Shown here: piece after piece, positions 1-7,288 of the stretch | How the letters are laid out: every line of letters begins with the position of its first letter | How positions within the stretch are numbered: the stretch's first letter is position 1 | NCBI GenBank assembly: GCA_018065145.1 | Contig: JAGHTW010000240.1 | Coordinates: forward strand, 1-33,629 | Length of the DNA stretch: 33,629 nucleotides | Origin: Candidatus Prevotella equi | GTDB lineage: Bacteria > Bacteroidota > Bacteroidia > Bacteroidales > Bacteroidaceae | Reading direction: 5' to 3' | The notes under the pieces: generated by a model | What the model was told of the DNA's origin: nothing | Databases searched by the model: none | Seen by the model: the letters and a program-made list of their open reading frames with translations, nothing else | Made by a program: the position numbers and the translations under genes

Positions 1-218
1 TGGCGAACGGGAAAGGATGGACTTTGCGCTGTCTTTATCATTGTGCACATAACGCATGCGCGCGTAATTTCCCACAAAGTTAAAGAAAATTTCAGAAAAA
101 AAGGGAGTGGAGGGTTAATAGAAAGGAAAGATTTAAGAAATGTTAACGAATACACTGTGTCTCGTAACTATTCAGTTAACTACCAAAGGTTAAAATTAAT
201 GTTAAAGTGCTTCGATTT

Positions 219-250
219 TTTGCATTCCCCCCTGGTATTTTGTACTTTTG
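219..250 (+). promoter_or_regulatory. Bacteroidetes-type promoter for the VirE-like gene
   Basis: TTTG at 219-222 and TACTTTTG at 243-250 match the Bacteroidetes -33 (TTTG) and -7 (TAnnTTTG) boxes with a 20-nt spacer, which is the usual spacing. A transcript would begin near 257, just before the first AGTGTCAT repeats and about 100 nt ahead of the likely start codons at 363 or 381. This supports discarding the upstream GTG at 207 as a start. Inferred from consensus match only. Confidence 0.6.
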
Positions 251-259
251 TATCAAGAA

Positions 260-366
260 AAGTGTCATAGTGTCATTCTACGACGCTAACAATCTTGAGA
301 AGAACAACTTAACATTTATCCATCATCACACCGAAGTGTCATGGAAGTGTCATGGAAGTGTCATGG
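260..366 (+). repeat. Direct AAGTGTCAT(GG) repeats in the VirE-like gene leader
   Basis: Two back-to-back AGTGTCAT octamers occupy 261-276. Three perfect tandem copies of the 11-mer AAGTGTCATGG occupy 334-344, 345-355 and 356-366. Each 11-mer contains an ATG; because 11 is not a multiple of 3 these fall in three different frames, and only the last (363) is in frame with the downstream gene. A further AAGTGTCAT sits inside the gene at 988-996, and mostly inverted copies lie at 2946-3039. Function unknown; candidates are a protein-binding site for the encoded ATPase or a translational control element. Confidence 0.75.
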
Positions 367-2441
367 GAAGCACATTTATTATGAGAGTATCTATTATCCG
401 TATTGACAAAGACGGACAGCGATATTATCGTTTGTTCCGCATCGAAGAATTAGTTCGTGTTATCCGAGAGGAGAAGTACCTTGAGGCGATACAAAACTAT
501 CGTATATTCCTACCCTACGACCGACGCGATGGTATTCCAACGGAGCCATCAGGTTTCATCCAGACGCTTGCAGAGGTTCCCTTCGTCTGCTTTGCATCTG
601 AGATGATAAAACGTGACGGTAAGGAGGTTGCGCAAGAGCATAATCCATTGTTGCTGATGACTATCAGCAATCTGCGCAACGAGGCTCTGACAGAACAGTT
701 GAAGCAACACGCAACAACGTTGCCTTACAGTCGATTGATCTTTGTAGGTGCCGATGGCGTAAGCCTCAACATTGTCTGTGAGTTGCAGGCAATAAATGGC
801 AATGCCGATTCGCCACAGGCACTATTGCAGAAGGGCTTTGCAGCCCTACGCAAGGTGTATGGTGATTTCCTTCACGTGCAGCCAGATGTCAACGAACCCA
901 AAACCGACGCTATGTGTCGCGTCAGTTCTGACGCCACAGTGTTCTACAACCCCCACTCCATCGTTTTCCCTGTTGATATGAGCTCCAAAGTGTCATTGTC
1001 GCAACCTCATCGTATGGTGGTGACGGTGGAGAATCGCGAGGAGCGTTATCGCTGGCTACATATCTTTATCAACAACCACCGCAAGGCTCAGGAAGAATGC
1101 TTCTGCGAAGACGATGCCGATGGTGCTGCCTTGCTGTTGCTTGCCCGTTACTGTCACGAGACCGGCATCCCACAGGGACTGGCGGAACGTTTCGCCACCA
1201 CCTATGGCGGCTATCAGGGGCTTGACGTGCTGGTGAGGGATATCTTTGCTGTGGAATATGAAAAGGAGTTGCGTACAATGGCGAATCCCCGCAAGCATCT
1301 CAACAAGACAGCTCAGTTGATGCTTCGAACGCAGAATTTCCTTAATGTTCATTATCGCATGCGACGTAACGTCCTGAACGGCGTGGTGGAATATCGTCTC
1401 AATGATGGCACCGACTTCCAGTATCACATCCTCACGCCTGAGGTGCAGAATTCCATGACCATCATGGCTCTTGAATCGGGACTTGACACGTGGGACAAGG
1501 ACCTCAACCGTTATATACATTCTGACCGCATACCTCAGTATAACCCTATCACCGATTTCCTTGACTCTCTGCCTGAATGGGACGGCAAAGACCGTGTCAC
1601 CGAACTGGCTAACCGCGTGCCTACGACAAGCCATAACTGGCAGAGTAATTTCCACACGTGGATGCTCTCCATGGTGGCGCAATGGATGGGACGAGACGAT
1701 CAGCATGGCAACGCCATAGCGCCTATTCTCATTGGTTCGCAGGCTACGGGAAAATCAACATTCTGTCGTATGCTCCTGCCTGAATCACTACAAGAATACT
1801 ACAACGACAGCATCCATTTCAAGGATGACAAAAGCGTCTTTCTGGCCCTCTCCAGCTTCGCCCTCATCAACATCGATGAGTTTGACTCTCTGTCCAGGTC
1901 GCAACAACCATTACTGAAATATCTGCTGTCAAAGACGGACGTGAAGTATCGTGCGGCATACCGCAATCATATCGAGCAGCACAAACGTTATGCTTCGTTC
2001 ATTGCCACCACCAACAAGCCTCAGCCACTTGTTGATACCACGGGATCACGCCGTTTCATTTGTGCCAAGGTCAATGGCCTCATCGATTTCGTCACCCCTC
2101 TTGACCACGCTCAGCTTTATGCACAACTCTTCCATGAGGTCATGCACGGCAAGCGCTATTGGTTCACAAAGGAAGAGGCAGATGCCATAACCCAGCAGAA
2201 CACCCCGTTCATGCAGAGCATGAAACTCTCCGACCTCTTGCTCACCATCTATCGTCTTCCAACTTCCGCCGACAACACCGTCCTACTCTCCGTAGAAGAA
2301 ATAGTGAAGGAACTCACAGGCATCTACCCAGACAGCATCACCCTCCGCGATGCCAACATGAGCGTCGGCAAAGCCATGAAACTCGCAGGTTTCGAGCAAG
2401 AACGCACCAGCGGCTGCCGCAAATACCGCGTCGCGAGGTGA
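363..2441 (+). CDS. BT4734/VirE-type N-domain protein with P-loop ATPase domain
   Basis: This is a primase/helicase-like ATPase of the virulence-associated E type that is common in Bacteroidales genomes, often near capsule loci. Counting from ATG 363, the protein is 692 aa. Its N-terminal half resembles the BT4734-like (VirE_N) domain with a primase-type region. The C-terminal half carries a Walker A, IGSQATGKSTF, encoded near 1730-1762, a Walker B-like LINIDEFDSL near 1864-1893, and an arginine-finger-like TTGSRRFICAKV near 2038-2073. ATG 363 lies within the last AAGTGTCATGG repeat and ATG 381 is an equally possible start; an upstream in-frame GTG at 207 precedes the promoter boxes and was rejected. 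GC content is visibly higher than in the capsule genes. The family is linked to mobile or phage-derived DNA; its function here is not established. Confidence 0.8.
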   Translation: MGSTFIMRVSIIRIDKDGQRYYRLFRIEELVRVIREEKYLEAIQNYRIFLPYDRRDGIPTEPSGFIQTLAEVPFVCFASEMIKRDGKEVAQEHNPLLLMTISNLRNEALTEQLKQHATTLPYSRLIFVGADGVSLNIVCELQAINGNADSPQALLQKGFAALRKVYGDFLHVQPDVNEPKTDAMCRVSSDATVFYNPHSIVFPVDMSSKVSLSQPHRMVVTVENREERYRWLHIFINNHRKAQEECFCEDDADGAALLLLARYCHETGIPQGLAERFATTYGGYQGLDVLVRDIFAVEYEKELRTMANPRKHLNKTAQLMLRTQNFLNVHYRMRRNVLNGVVEYRLNDGTDFQYHILTPEVQNSMTIMALESGLDTWDKDLNRYIHSDRIPQYNPITDFLDSLPEWDGKDRVTELANRVPTTSHNWQSNFHTWMLSMVAQWMGRDDQHGNAIAPILIGSQATGKSTFCRMLLPESLQEYYNDSIHFKDDKSVFLALSSFALINIDEFDSLSRSQQPLLKYLLSKTDVKYRAAYRNHIEQHKRYASFIATTNKPQPLVDTTGSRRFICAKVNGLIDFVTPLDHAQLYAQLFHEVMHGKRYWFTKEEADAITQQNTPFMQSMKLSDLLLTIYRLPTSADNTVLLSVEEIVKELTGIYPDSITLRDANMSVGKAMKLAGFEQERTSGCRKYRVAR

Positions 2442-2455
2442 TCGGTTGGTTTATA

Positions 2456-2490
2456 AAGTTTAAAGTTTAATGGTTAATGTTTAAGGGTCG
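2456..2490. repeat. TTTAAAG/TTTAAGG-rich left flank of the four-helix-bundle gene
   Basis: The stretch after the VirE-like stop contains TTTAAAG, TTTAATGG and TTTAAGGGT. These are inverted counterparts of the CCTTAAA and CCATTAAA motifs on the other side of the four-helix-bundle gene (2881-2933). The gene is therefore bracketed by imperfect inverted repeats, as expected if it and its flanks move as a cassette. The similarity is by eye and degenerate. Confidence 0.45.
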
Positions 2491-2876
2491 TTAATGGTTT
2501 TTTGTGTATTTAGGATATTTTCAAATGATTTACGTAAACCACTTAATTGTCCTGCTATTTTATTAAATAATGGACGGAGTTTTTCAATATCCTCATCCTT
2601 AATATATCCCAGATCCTGAGCATTCTGTAATTGACTAAAACTTTCCGTCATACTGCCAAATGCAATCTCTATAAAATGTATCTTTTCTTTATACGAGTTC
2701 CTGCCACATCCTTCAGCAATATTACTTGTAATAGATGTCGCAGCACGCCTTATCTGATCGCCCAATGCATACTTTTCTTCTTTCGGGAATTTATTTTGGA
2801 GTAAATAAATGCCTTTAACCAATATTCTTGCGGTCTGATAAACATCTAAACTTTCAAAAGAGAACTTTCTTTCCAT
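2481..2876 (-). CDS. Four-helix-bundle protein (S23/IVP family)
   Basis: The 131-aa protein matches the four-helix-bundle family (TIGR02436) named after proteins encoded in 23S rRNA intervening sequences and related in fold to the Avd accessory protein of diversity-generating retroelements. Visible hallmarks are the opening FESLDVYQTAR, the central DQIRRAATSITSNIAEG, and a C-terminal segment of amphipathic helices rich in S, E and K. Length is typical for the family. The gene opposes its plus-strand neighbour tail to tail with a 39-bp gap. Its leader carries a CCTTAAA heptamer array. No reverse transcriptase or rRNA gene is in the window, so it is a free-standing copy of unknown function, probably nucleic-acid binding. 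Confidence 0.85.
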   Translation of the reverse strand: MERKFSFESLDVYQTARILVKGIYLLQNKFPKEEKYALGDQIRRAATSITSNIAEGCGRNSYKEKIHFIEIAFGSMTESFSQLQNAQDLGYIKDEDIEKLRPLFNKIAGQLSGLRKSFENILNTQKTINDP

Positions 2877-2891
2877 ACTATAACCATTAAA

Positions 2892-2933
2892 CCTTAAACC
2901 TTAAACCTTAAACCTTAAACCTTAACCCTTAAA
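2892..2933. repeat. CCTTAAA heptamer tandem array
   Basis: Four perfect CCTTAAA units (2892-2919), a CCTTAAC unit (2920-2926) and a final CCTTAAA (2927-2933) form a 42-bp microsatellite. It sits 16-57 nt upstream of the start codon of the minus-strand four-helix-bundle gene, where its promoter should be. Gain or loss of a 7-bp unit would alter promoter spacing, but no clear -7 box is visible beside it. It is too short and unspaced to be a CRISPR. Confidence 0.85.
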
Positions 2934-2945
2934 AATGACAGCATC

Positions 2946-3039
2946 ATGACACTTTAGTGACACTTCGTCGCTAAAGTGTCATTTCTTTATACCCTTGTGC
3001 CTCAACCCTTTGCAAAGATTTTATGACACCATGACACTT
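2946..3039. repeat. Inverted AAGTGTCAT motifs, including a 12-bp perfect dyad
   Basis: ATGACACTTTAG at 2946-2957 and CTAAAGTGTCAT at 2971-2982 are perfect inverted repeats around a 13-nt loop that contains another TGACACTT (2958-2965). Another ATGACACTT lies at 3031-3039. Most copies here point opposite to those at 260-366, so the VirE-like and four-helix genes are bracketed by oppositely oriented copies of one motif. They could be element ends or binding sites for the VirE-like protein; neither is shown. Confidence 0.7.
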
Positions 3040-3076
3040 TTTCCGCGTTTTTGCAAAGATTTCTTTAAAGTGATAT

Positions 3077-3164
3077 AGTAAAAGTTATGCGATAACAAAG
3101 TAAAAGTTGCACGATTACCTCGTAAAAGTTATACCTTAACACTGCTAAAGTACAACCATAACAG
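3077..3164 (+). repeat. Degenerate 22-bp tandem repeat, four units
   Basis: Units begin at 3077, 3099, 3121 and 3143. The first three share GTAAAAGTT at the same offset and the fourth has CTAAAGTAC, while the right half of each unit resembles CGATAAC or CCTTAAC. A 22-bp period is about two helical turns, so bound proteins would line up on one DNA face, as with iterons or multi-site operators. The rest of the 2877-3294 gap, from 3165 to 3294, shows no gene or motif I can name. Confidence 0.55.
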
Positions 3165-3294
3165 CACTATTCTTATTCAATCGCAAAGAATCGCACAACT
3201 TGTCACCTCAACCCGAAATAAATCTAAAATCCCATGGAAACAATTTCTTTCTGACAGTTCAGTTTAGTCGAATACACGCTTTCCTGACGTATTA

Positions 3295-4290
3295 TCACCT
3301 TTCCCAAAACTGTCCATAGACAAGTTTTCTTACAATATCACTTGTACGGACAAATTTACCTATAAATATAGATATATATGCCAATAGAACAGATACAATA
3401 GTTGCTATAATTAAACATAAAACATGGTTATTTGTAGATACAGTCCAATCCTTAAGATATTGAAGATTCAACTGCAAAGTTCCTAAGATAAAGAAACCAT
3501 GATAGATGTATATATCCAATGTCTGTTTACCAATATTAGACAACCATTTTTCTACCTTGCTGTTCTGTCCTTCTCTTTGCATGAAGAGATATACAATCGC
3601 TATAATAGCAAGTGTTGGTCGGATAAATCTATCACAGATGTTCATAAGCAAATGATTCTCTATGTTACCGAAAAACAAACAAAGATACCCTATAATAGCG
3701 ATTGTGTATATCCAGTTTTTATCTTTGATATATTCTAAGATGTCATATCTCCTTGCATAATATCCCAGAACGTAGAAAGGGAAAAAGCATGTACAATGTT
3801 CTAATACCATCAGTTGATTTAAAAAATCGTTATGTTTCCAACCAAACATGAACAATCCATAACATACTGCACAAACTAACAATTCTTGCCATACGTGTTT
3901 TAATTTAATTGTTATGAACTGAATGCAACAGAATATCGCCATACACTTTAGATACCAAGCTCCGCCGATAAACGATGAAAAATTCACGTCTTTATCTAAT
4001 ATAATAAAGCCAAACAGAGCAAACATCCATCCAACCATCATTGCTGGACATATGTAACCAAAGAATCTCTTCTTCCATTTACCAAATATGCCCCCCCCAT
4101 TGAATTTTGATGCTGGAATGAAAGCAACGAATCCAGAGATAAACATAAAAAGATACATGTGGAAAGAGCCTATTATATTAAATACAAAGCTATCGCCCAT
4201 TTGCAATGGGAGCATATACACATGTGCTAATACCATCAATAATATGGCAAATCCCTTTATGCGATCAAGATATACTATTCTATTTTTCAT
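3295..4290 (-). CDS. Acyltransferase-3 family membrane protein with G8 tract
   Basis: A 331-aa integral membrane acyltransferase, probably an O-acetyltransferase for the capsule sugar. The N-terminus RIVYLDRIKGFAILLMVLAH has the family's R-x-D-x-x-K-G start and the catalytic-type His in the first membrane helix. It is followed by FHMYLFMFISGF and roughly ten hydrophobic segments. The start codon overlaps the stop of the upstream WbsX gene (ATGA, 4287-4290), so translation is probably coupled. Codons 65-67 (Gly-Gly-Gly) are encoded by a run of eight G (4091-4098 on the plus strand as C8). Adding one G gives a stop within about 5 codons and losing one gives a stop after about 17, so the gene is intact (ON) here but could be phase variable. 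It is the last gene of the operon; no convincing hairpin terminator follows. Confidence 0.88.
   Translation of the reverse strand: MKNRIVYLDRIKGFAILLMVLAHVYMLPLQMGDSFVFNIIGSFHMYLFMFISGFVAFIPASKFNGGGIFGKWKKRFFGYICPAMMVGWMFALFGFIILDKDVNFSSFIGGAWYLKCMAIFCCIQFITIKLKHVWQELLVCAVCYGLFMFGWKHNDFLNQLMVLEHCTCFFPFYVLGYYARRYDILEYIKDKNWIYTIAIIGYLCLFFGNIENHLLMNICDRFIRPTLAIIAIVYLFMQREGQNSKVEKWLSNIGKQTLDIYIYHGFFILGTLQLNLQYLKDWTVSTNNHVLCLIIATIVSVLLAYISIFIGKFVRTSDIVRKLVYGQFWER
4091..4098 (-). repeat. G8 tract in acyltransferase 1 (codons 65-67)
   Basis: Eight consecutive C on the plus strand are G8 on the coding strand, within the loop after the second membrane helix. It is one of four G8 runs in the window, all coding-strand, all in decoration genes. 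By hand translation both one-base slips lead quickly to stop codons. Confidence 0.8.
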
Positions 4291-5375
4291 TTGTTCTTGT
4301 ATTCCTCCAAAACTTTGTGTAATGCCTCTATATATCCCTTTCCAAACTTCAGGTCAGGCTCCATGTAATTTCCCTCTGCCCATTCATTCCAAGATTTAAG
4401 CATCAATATCTGACGATTTTTAGGTTTATCCTTTATTGCCTCCATTGCCTGACGCACATGTGTTGCGAACAATTTAGGAGTAGAATCATGAAGAATTATT
4501 GTTTTATTTCCACCACGTGGAGAATGGTCCCATTGAGGAACAATTTGAGGAATGACGTGCTCGTCTTTATCAATCTCTGTGATATAGTCAGGATAAACAT
4601 CCTTGTACTCATGTAAGTTCTTTGGGCGATTATTGATTTTGGCATTGATATTTTTCTTTACCTTATCCCAGAATGTCTCCCTAGCCTTTGCATGGCCTAG
4701 GATATTGCAATAGGTAACAGCATCGTAGCCTTTCGCAGTCATGACTTCAGGCTTAATAGTATTATCGCTAAGATTTGCAACAAGGTAAAGTCCAGGGAAT
4801 CCCGCATCTTTTGCCATCTGTTGGAAAGTATCAACATACAATTGTGGCAACTGTACAGGATCAAAGATAAACAGATAAGGCTTACCATCAATCTTTACAT
4901 ATCGAGGATCCTTGAATGCAGTCAACAGATACTCCATGTGTGCTTTTGCATCCTCAATACCAGGATAAGTCTGTTCCATGAGAATATCAGGACGTTCATC
5001 GCCAGCAGTACAACCAACTGCACGCCATGTATGATTAGCCCATGCAAGACAGAAATGGAAGTCGGGCTTACCACTATCAAGTACCTCTTGGAAAACATCC
5101 TCCAATAAACGTCTGCCTGCAAACCAATAGTGCCAATAGCAGAACGCCGTCACACCCGCTTCGCGAGCCAGTTGCGCTTGTTGCTCACGAACAATAGGCA
5201 GACGAAGGTCATAATAACCGAGATCAGCAGGTACACGAGGCTGATAATGTCCTTTGAACAAAGGCTTTGCCTTTCCTACGTTCGTCCACTCAGTAAATCC
5301 TTTTCCCCACCACTCATCATTCTCTGGAAAAGGATGAAATTGAGGAAGATATAATGCTAATATTTGAGGGTTCAT
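4287..5375 (-). CDS. WbsX-like glycosyltransferase / GH99-like protein
   Basis: The 362-aa soluble protein has the features of the WbsX family found in O-antigen and capsule loci. These are an N-terminal ALYLPQFHPFPENDEWWGKG segment followed by FTEWTNV, then VTAFCYWHYWF, and near the C-terminus MLKSWNEWAEGNYMEPD. The family has a GH99-like (endo-alpha-mannosidase-like) fold and is usually annotated as a glycosyltransferase in polysaccharide synthesis; the reaction is not settled. It lies 9 bp after the upstream acyltransferase and its stop overlaps the next acyltransferase start by 4 nt. GC content is higher than in the adjoining acyltransferases, a sign of separate origin. Confidence 0.88.
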   Translation of the reverse strand: MNPQILALYLPQFHPFPENDEWWGKGFTEWTNVGKAKPLFKGHYQPRVPADLGYYDLRLPIVREQQAQLAREAGVTAFCYWHYWFAGRRLLEDVFQEVLDSGKPDFHFCLAWANHTWRAVGCTAGDERPDILMEQTYPGIEDAKAHMEYLLTAFKDPRYVKIDGKPYLFIFDPVQLPQLYVDTFQQMAKDAGFPGLYLVANLSDNTIKPEVMTAKGYDAVTYCNILGHAKARETFWDKVKKNINAKINNRPKNLHEYKDVYPDYITEIDKDEHVIPQIVPQWDHSPRGGNKTIILHDSTPKLFATHVRQAMEAIKDKPKNRQILMLKSWNEWAEGNYMEPDLKFGKGYIEALHKVLEEYKNK

Positions 5376-5384
5376 AATTTGTTA

Positions 5385-6338
5385 TCAAAAATTTATGAGA
5401 TATTTGAATCTTGTTTTTTTAAAGATATAAACTATTATTGGTGAAAGAATAATATATGCGAATGTTTGTTCTAATGCTTTATTCGTTGGTTGATAATTAC
5501 ATAAAGTGACGATTATGTTATACACATAAATCATAATCCAATGTGTAACATATAAAATCATTGAATTGCGACCAATCCATGATAGCAAGACAAAGTTATA
5601 TGGAATTTTAAGAAATACGAAATTAATACTTATACAGCCAGTTACAGCAAACAAGCATGCCAAAAGATAGTAACCTGACGTCAACTCATTATTTCTAAAA
5701 CTAATATTGGAATAACAACATGAAAATATTATTAATGAGACAATTAGAGAAACTATCCCATATTTCACTTCATACTGTTTTTTGGCATACATATTACCTG
5801 CACAATAAAATGCTAATCCTAATATCGTATTTGCCAAATAATATGGATATATAATACCTGCTTCATACAAAATACAGGCTATAATTACACAAAAAATTAA
5901 GATCACATGTTTGTTTACTTTTTTATTTATGCAGAATGTATATAAAATATTCACGAAATATAATGACAACAAAAACCATAATGCCAAGTTTCCTTGTATG
6001 GAGCCGCACATTAATAATTCTTTAATTGGTGTCGCAAAATAATGAACAAAGTTATGTTCATGTTGAATATACATGAATATACTATGTACACACCAACCGA
6101 CTATTGAAAACGTTATAAAAGGATAACATAACTTTTTCGCCCCCCCCATTGCTACATCTCGTAACCCCTTTTTTTTATAAAACATACCTGACTTAAAGAA
6201 AAACCATGGCATGAATATACAAAGATAATCAAGTGGTGCCCATTCTGGTTTTGAACCAAAATGCCCGAGAATCATATTGATAATCATGATGCCTGCAACT
6301 GCGTCTATTCCAAGTATTCTATCCATTATTAGAATCAT
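5385..6338 (-). CDS. Acyltransferase-3 family membrane protein with G8 tract
   Basis: A 317-aa polytopic membrane protein of the acyltransferase-3 type. The start RILGIDAVAGIMIINMILGHFG has the family's first helix with an invariant-type His, followed by MPWFFFKSGMFYKKKG and about nine further hydrophobic segments. Start codons ATG 6338 and ATG 6326 are both plausible. Codons 64-67 read ATG GGG GGG GCG, a G8 run at 6140-6147. Its codon position is nearly identical to that in the acyltransferase at 3295-4290 and lies just before the basic loop into helix three. Plus-one and minus-one slips both give stops within about 20 codons. Likely role: O-acylation of the glycan, subject to on/off switching. 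Strongly AT-rich. Confidence 0.87.
   Translation of the reverse strand: MILIMDRILGIDAVAGIMIINMILGHFGSKPEWAPLDYLCIFMPWFFFKSGMFYKKKGLRDVAMGGAKKLCYPFITFSIVGWCVHSIFMYIQHEHNFVHYFATPIKELLMCGSIQGNLALWFLLSLYFVNILYTFCINKKVNKHVILIFCVIIACILYEAGIIYPYYLANTILGLAFYCAGNMYAKKQYEVKYGIVSLIVSLIIFSCCYSNISFRNNELTSGYYLLACLFAVTGCISINFVFLKIPYNFVLLSWIGRNSMILYVTHWIMIYVYNIIVTLCNYQPTNKALEQTFAYIILSPIIVYIFKKTRFKYLINF
6140..6147 (-). repeat. G8 tract in acyltransferase 2 (codons 64-67)
   Basis: C8 on the plus strand, G8 on the coding strand, in the context ATGGGGGGGGC that recurs in the acyltransferase gene at 22327-23316. A one-base loss brings TAA into frame about 9 codons later; a one-base gain brings TAG into frame about 19 codons later. 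Confidence 0.8.
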
Positions 6339-6340
6339 CG

Positions 6341-7255
6341 TTAGAAATTAATTATCTTCATTGTTTTTCTTATAACTCTATATAATATCTCTCCTATAAT
6401 TTTATGGATATTAAAAAATGATATTTTTGCGCCCCACAGAACTAATTGTTTAGAGTAGTCTTCGTTCTTACATAAATCTTTCCATTGGGAATAATAAAGT
6501 TCCGTATTATATGAACAACTACGATTTCGGAGATATTCAAAGAATCCCTTTTTAACAATTCTTTTAGTTGTCTTCTTATTATCGTGTTGAATATAATTGA
6601 TATGTGAACTATTTCTGGAATCTTCTCCTTCTGGGAAAATGTAGTTTATAGCAATATTATGCTTCCACAAACAGAACATATACGAAAACTGATCCCTAAA
6701 AGAATAATTAGTAATCCACCACCACCATTCTTCGTCAGCGGTCTTCATCTTGTCCGTATGCTTTCTATAAATGATATTGTTCTCGTTAAGACCAAAGTGA
6801 GAAGGGAAACCTTGCTGTAACATCACATGACATTGGCGGGCAGCATTATAATCATGTTCTACACCCATAATACACATATCAAGCATGTGATCATAGATGC
6901 AGTCTCTTCCTGAGATTACAAGTTTAACACCTGCATATTCTATGTTTGCATTGTAGAGTTCTACAACGCGATTATATATCCAGTTATCTACAATTTGTAA
7001 ATTTGCATCAATGTACAATGAGGCATCATATTCACTAAGTAACGCTTCTGGATGAGACTTTGGATAACGTGACAATCTTTTATTATCAGATAGATCAACA
7101 ACATTAATAATAGGCCTTACTTCCCATACACCTATAGTTTTCTCCTTAAAATCATTCGAGAACAATATGTAGTCAAACCTATCATCAACATACAATGGTT
7201 GGAGAATGTTGTCATACCCTCCCGTCATTATTGTGTATATAACAAAATTCTTCAT
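6341..7255 (-). CDS. DUF616/TOD1-MUCI70-type glycosyltransferase-like protein
   Basis: The 304-aa protein begins NFVIYTIMTGGYDNILQP and continues with DYILFSND, then NKRLSRYPKSHPEAL and YDASLYIDANLQI. This matches the DUF616 (TOD1/MUCI70-like) family, whose bacterial members sit in polysaccharide loci and are predicted GT-A-fold glycosyltransferases. The DAN in YIDANLQI would be the DxD-like metal site. A WWWW run around residues 177-180 (EEWWWWITNY) is unusual. It is 2 bp before the next acyltransferase start, so co-transcribed. Sugar and linkage cannot be inferred. Confidence 0.8.
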   Translation of the reverse strand: MKNFVIYTIMTGGYDNILQPLYVDDRFDYILFSNDFKEKTIGVWEVRPIINVVDLSDNKRLSRYPKSHPEALLSEYDASLYIDANLQIVDNWIYNRVVELYNANIEYAGVKLVISGRDCIYDHMLDMCIMGVEHDYNAARQCHVMLQQGFPSHFGLNENNIIYRKHTDKMKTADEEWWWWITNYSFRDQFSYMFCLWKHNIAINYIFPEGEDSRNSSHINYIQHDNKKTTKRIVKKGFFEYLRNRSCSYNTELYYSQWKDLCKNEDYSKQLVLWGAKISFFNIHKIIGEILYRVIRKTMKIINF

Positions 7256-7288
7256 AATTATAACTTCACAGAGGGAAACAATCCTTAC

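Noticed and set aside
43..270. 75-aa open frame at the left edge
   Set aside because: It overlaps the promoter boxes and has no family features; 1-206 shows no gene I can support.
1056..1706. 216-aa minus-strand open frame inside the VirE-like gene
   Set aside because: It is antisense to a well-supported ATPase gene with clear motifs, and shows no recognisable domain.
2892..2933. CRISPR array
   Set aside because: Seven-bp units without spacers and no cas genes; a simple tandem repeat.
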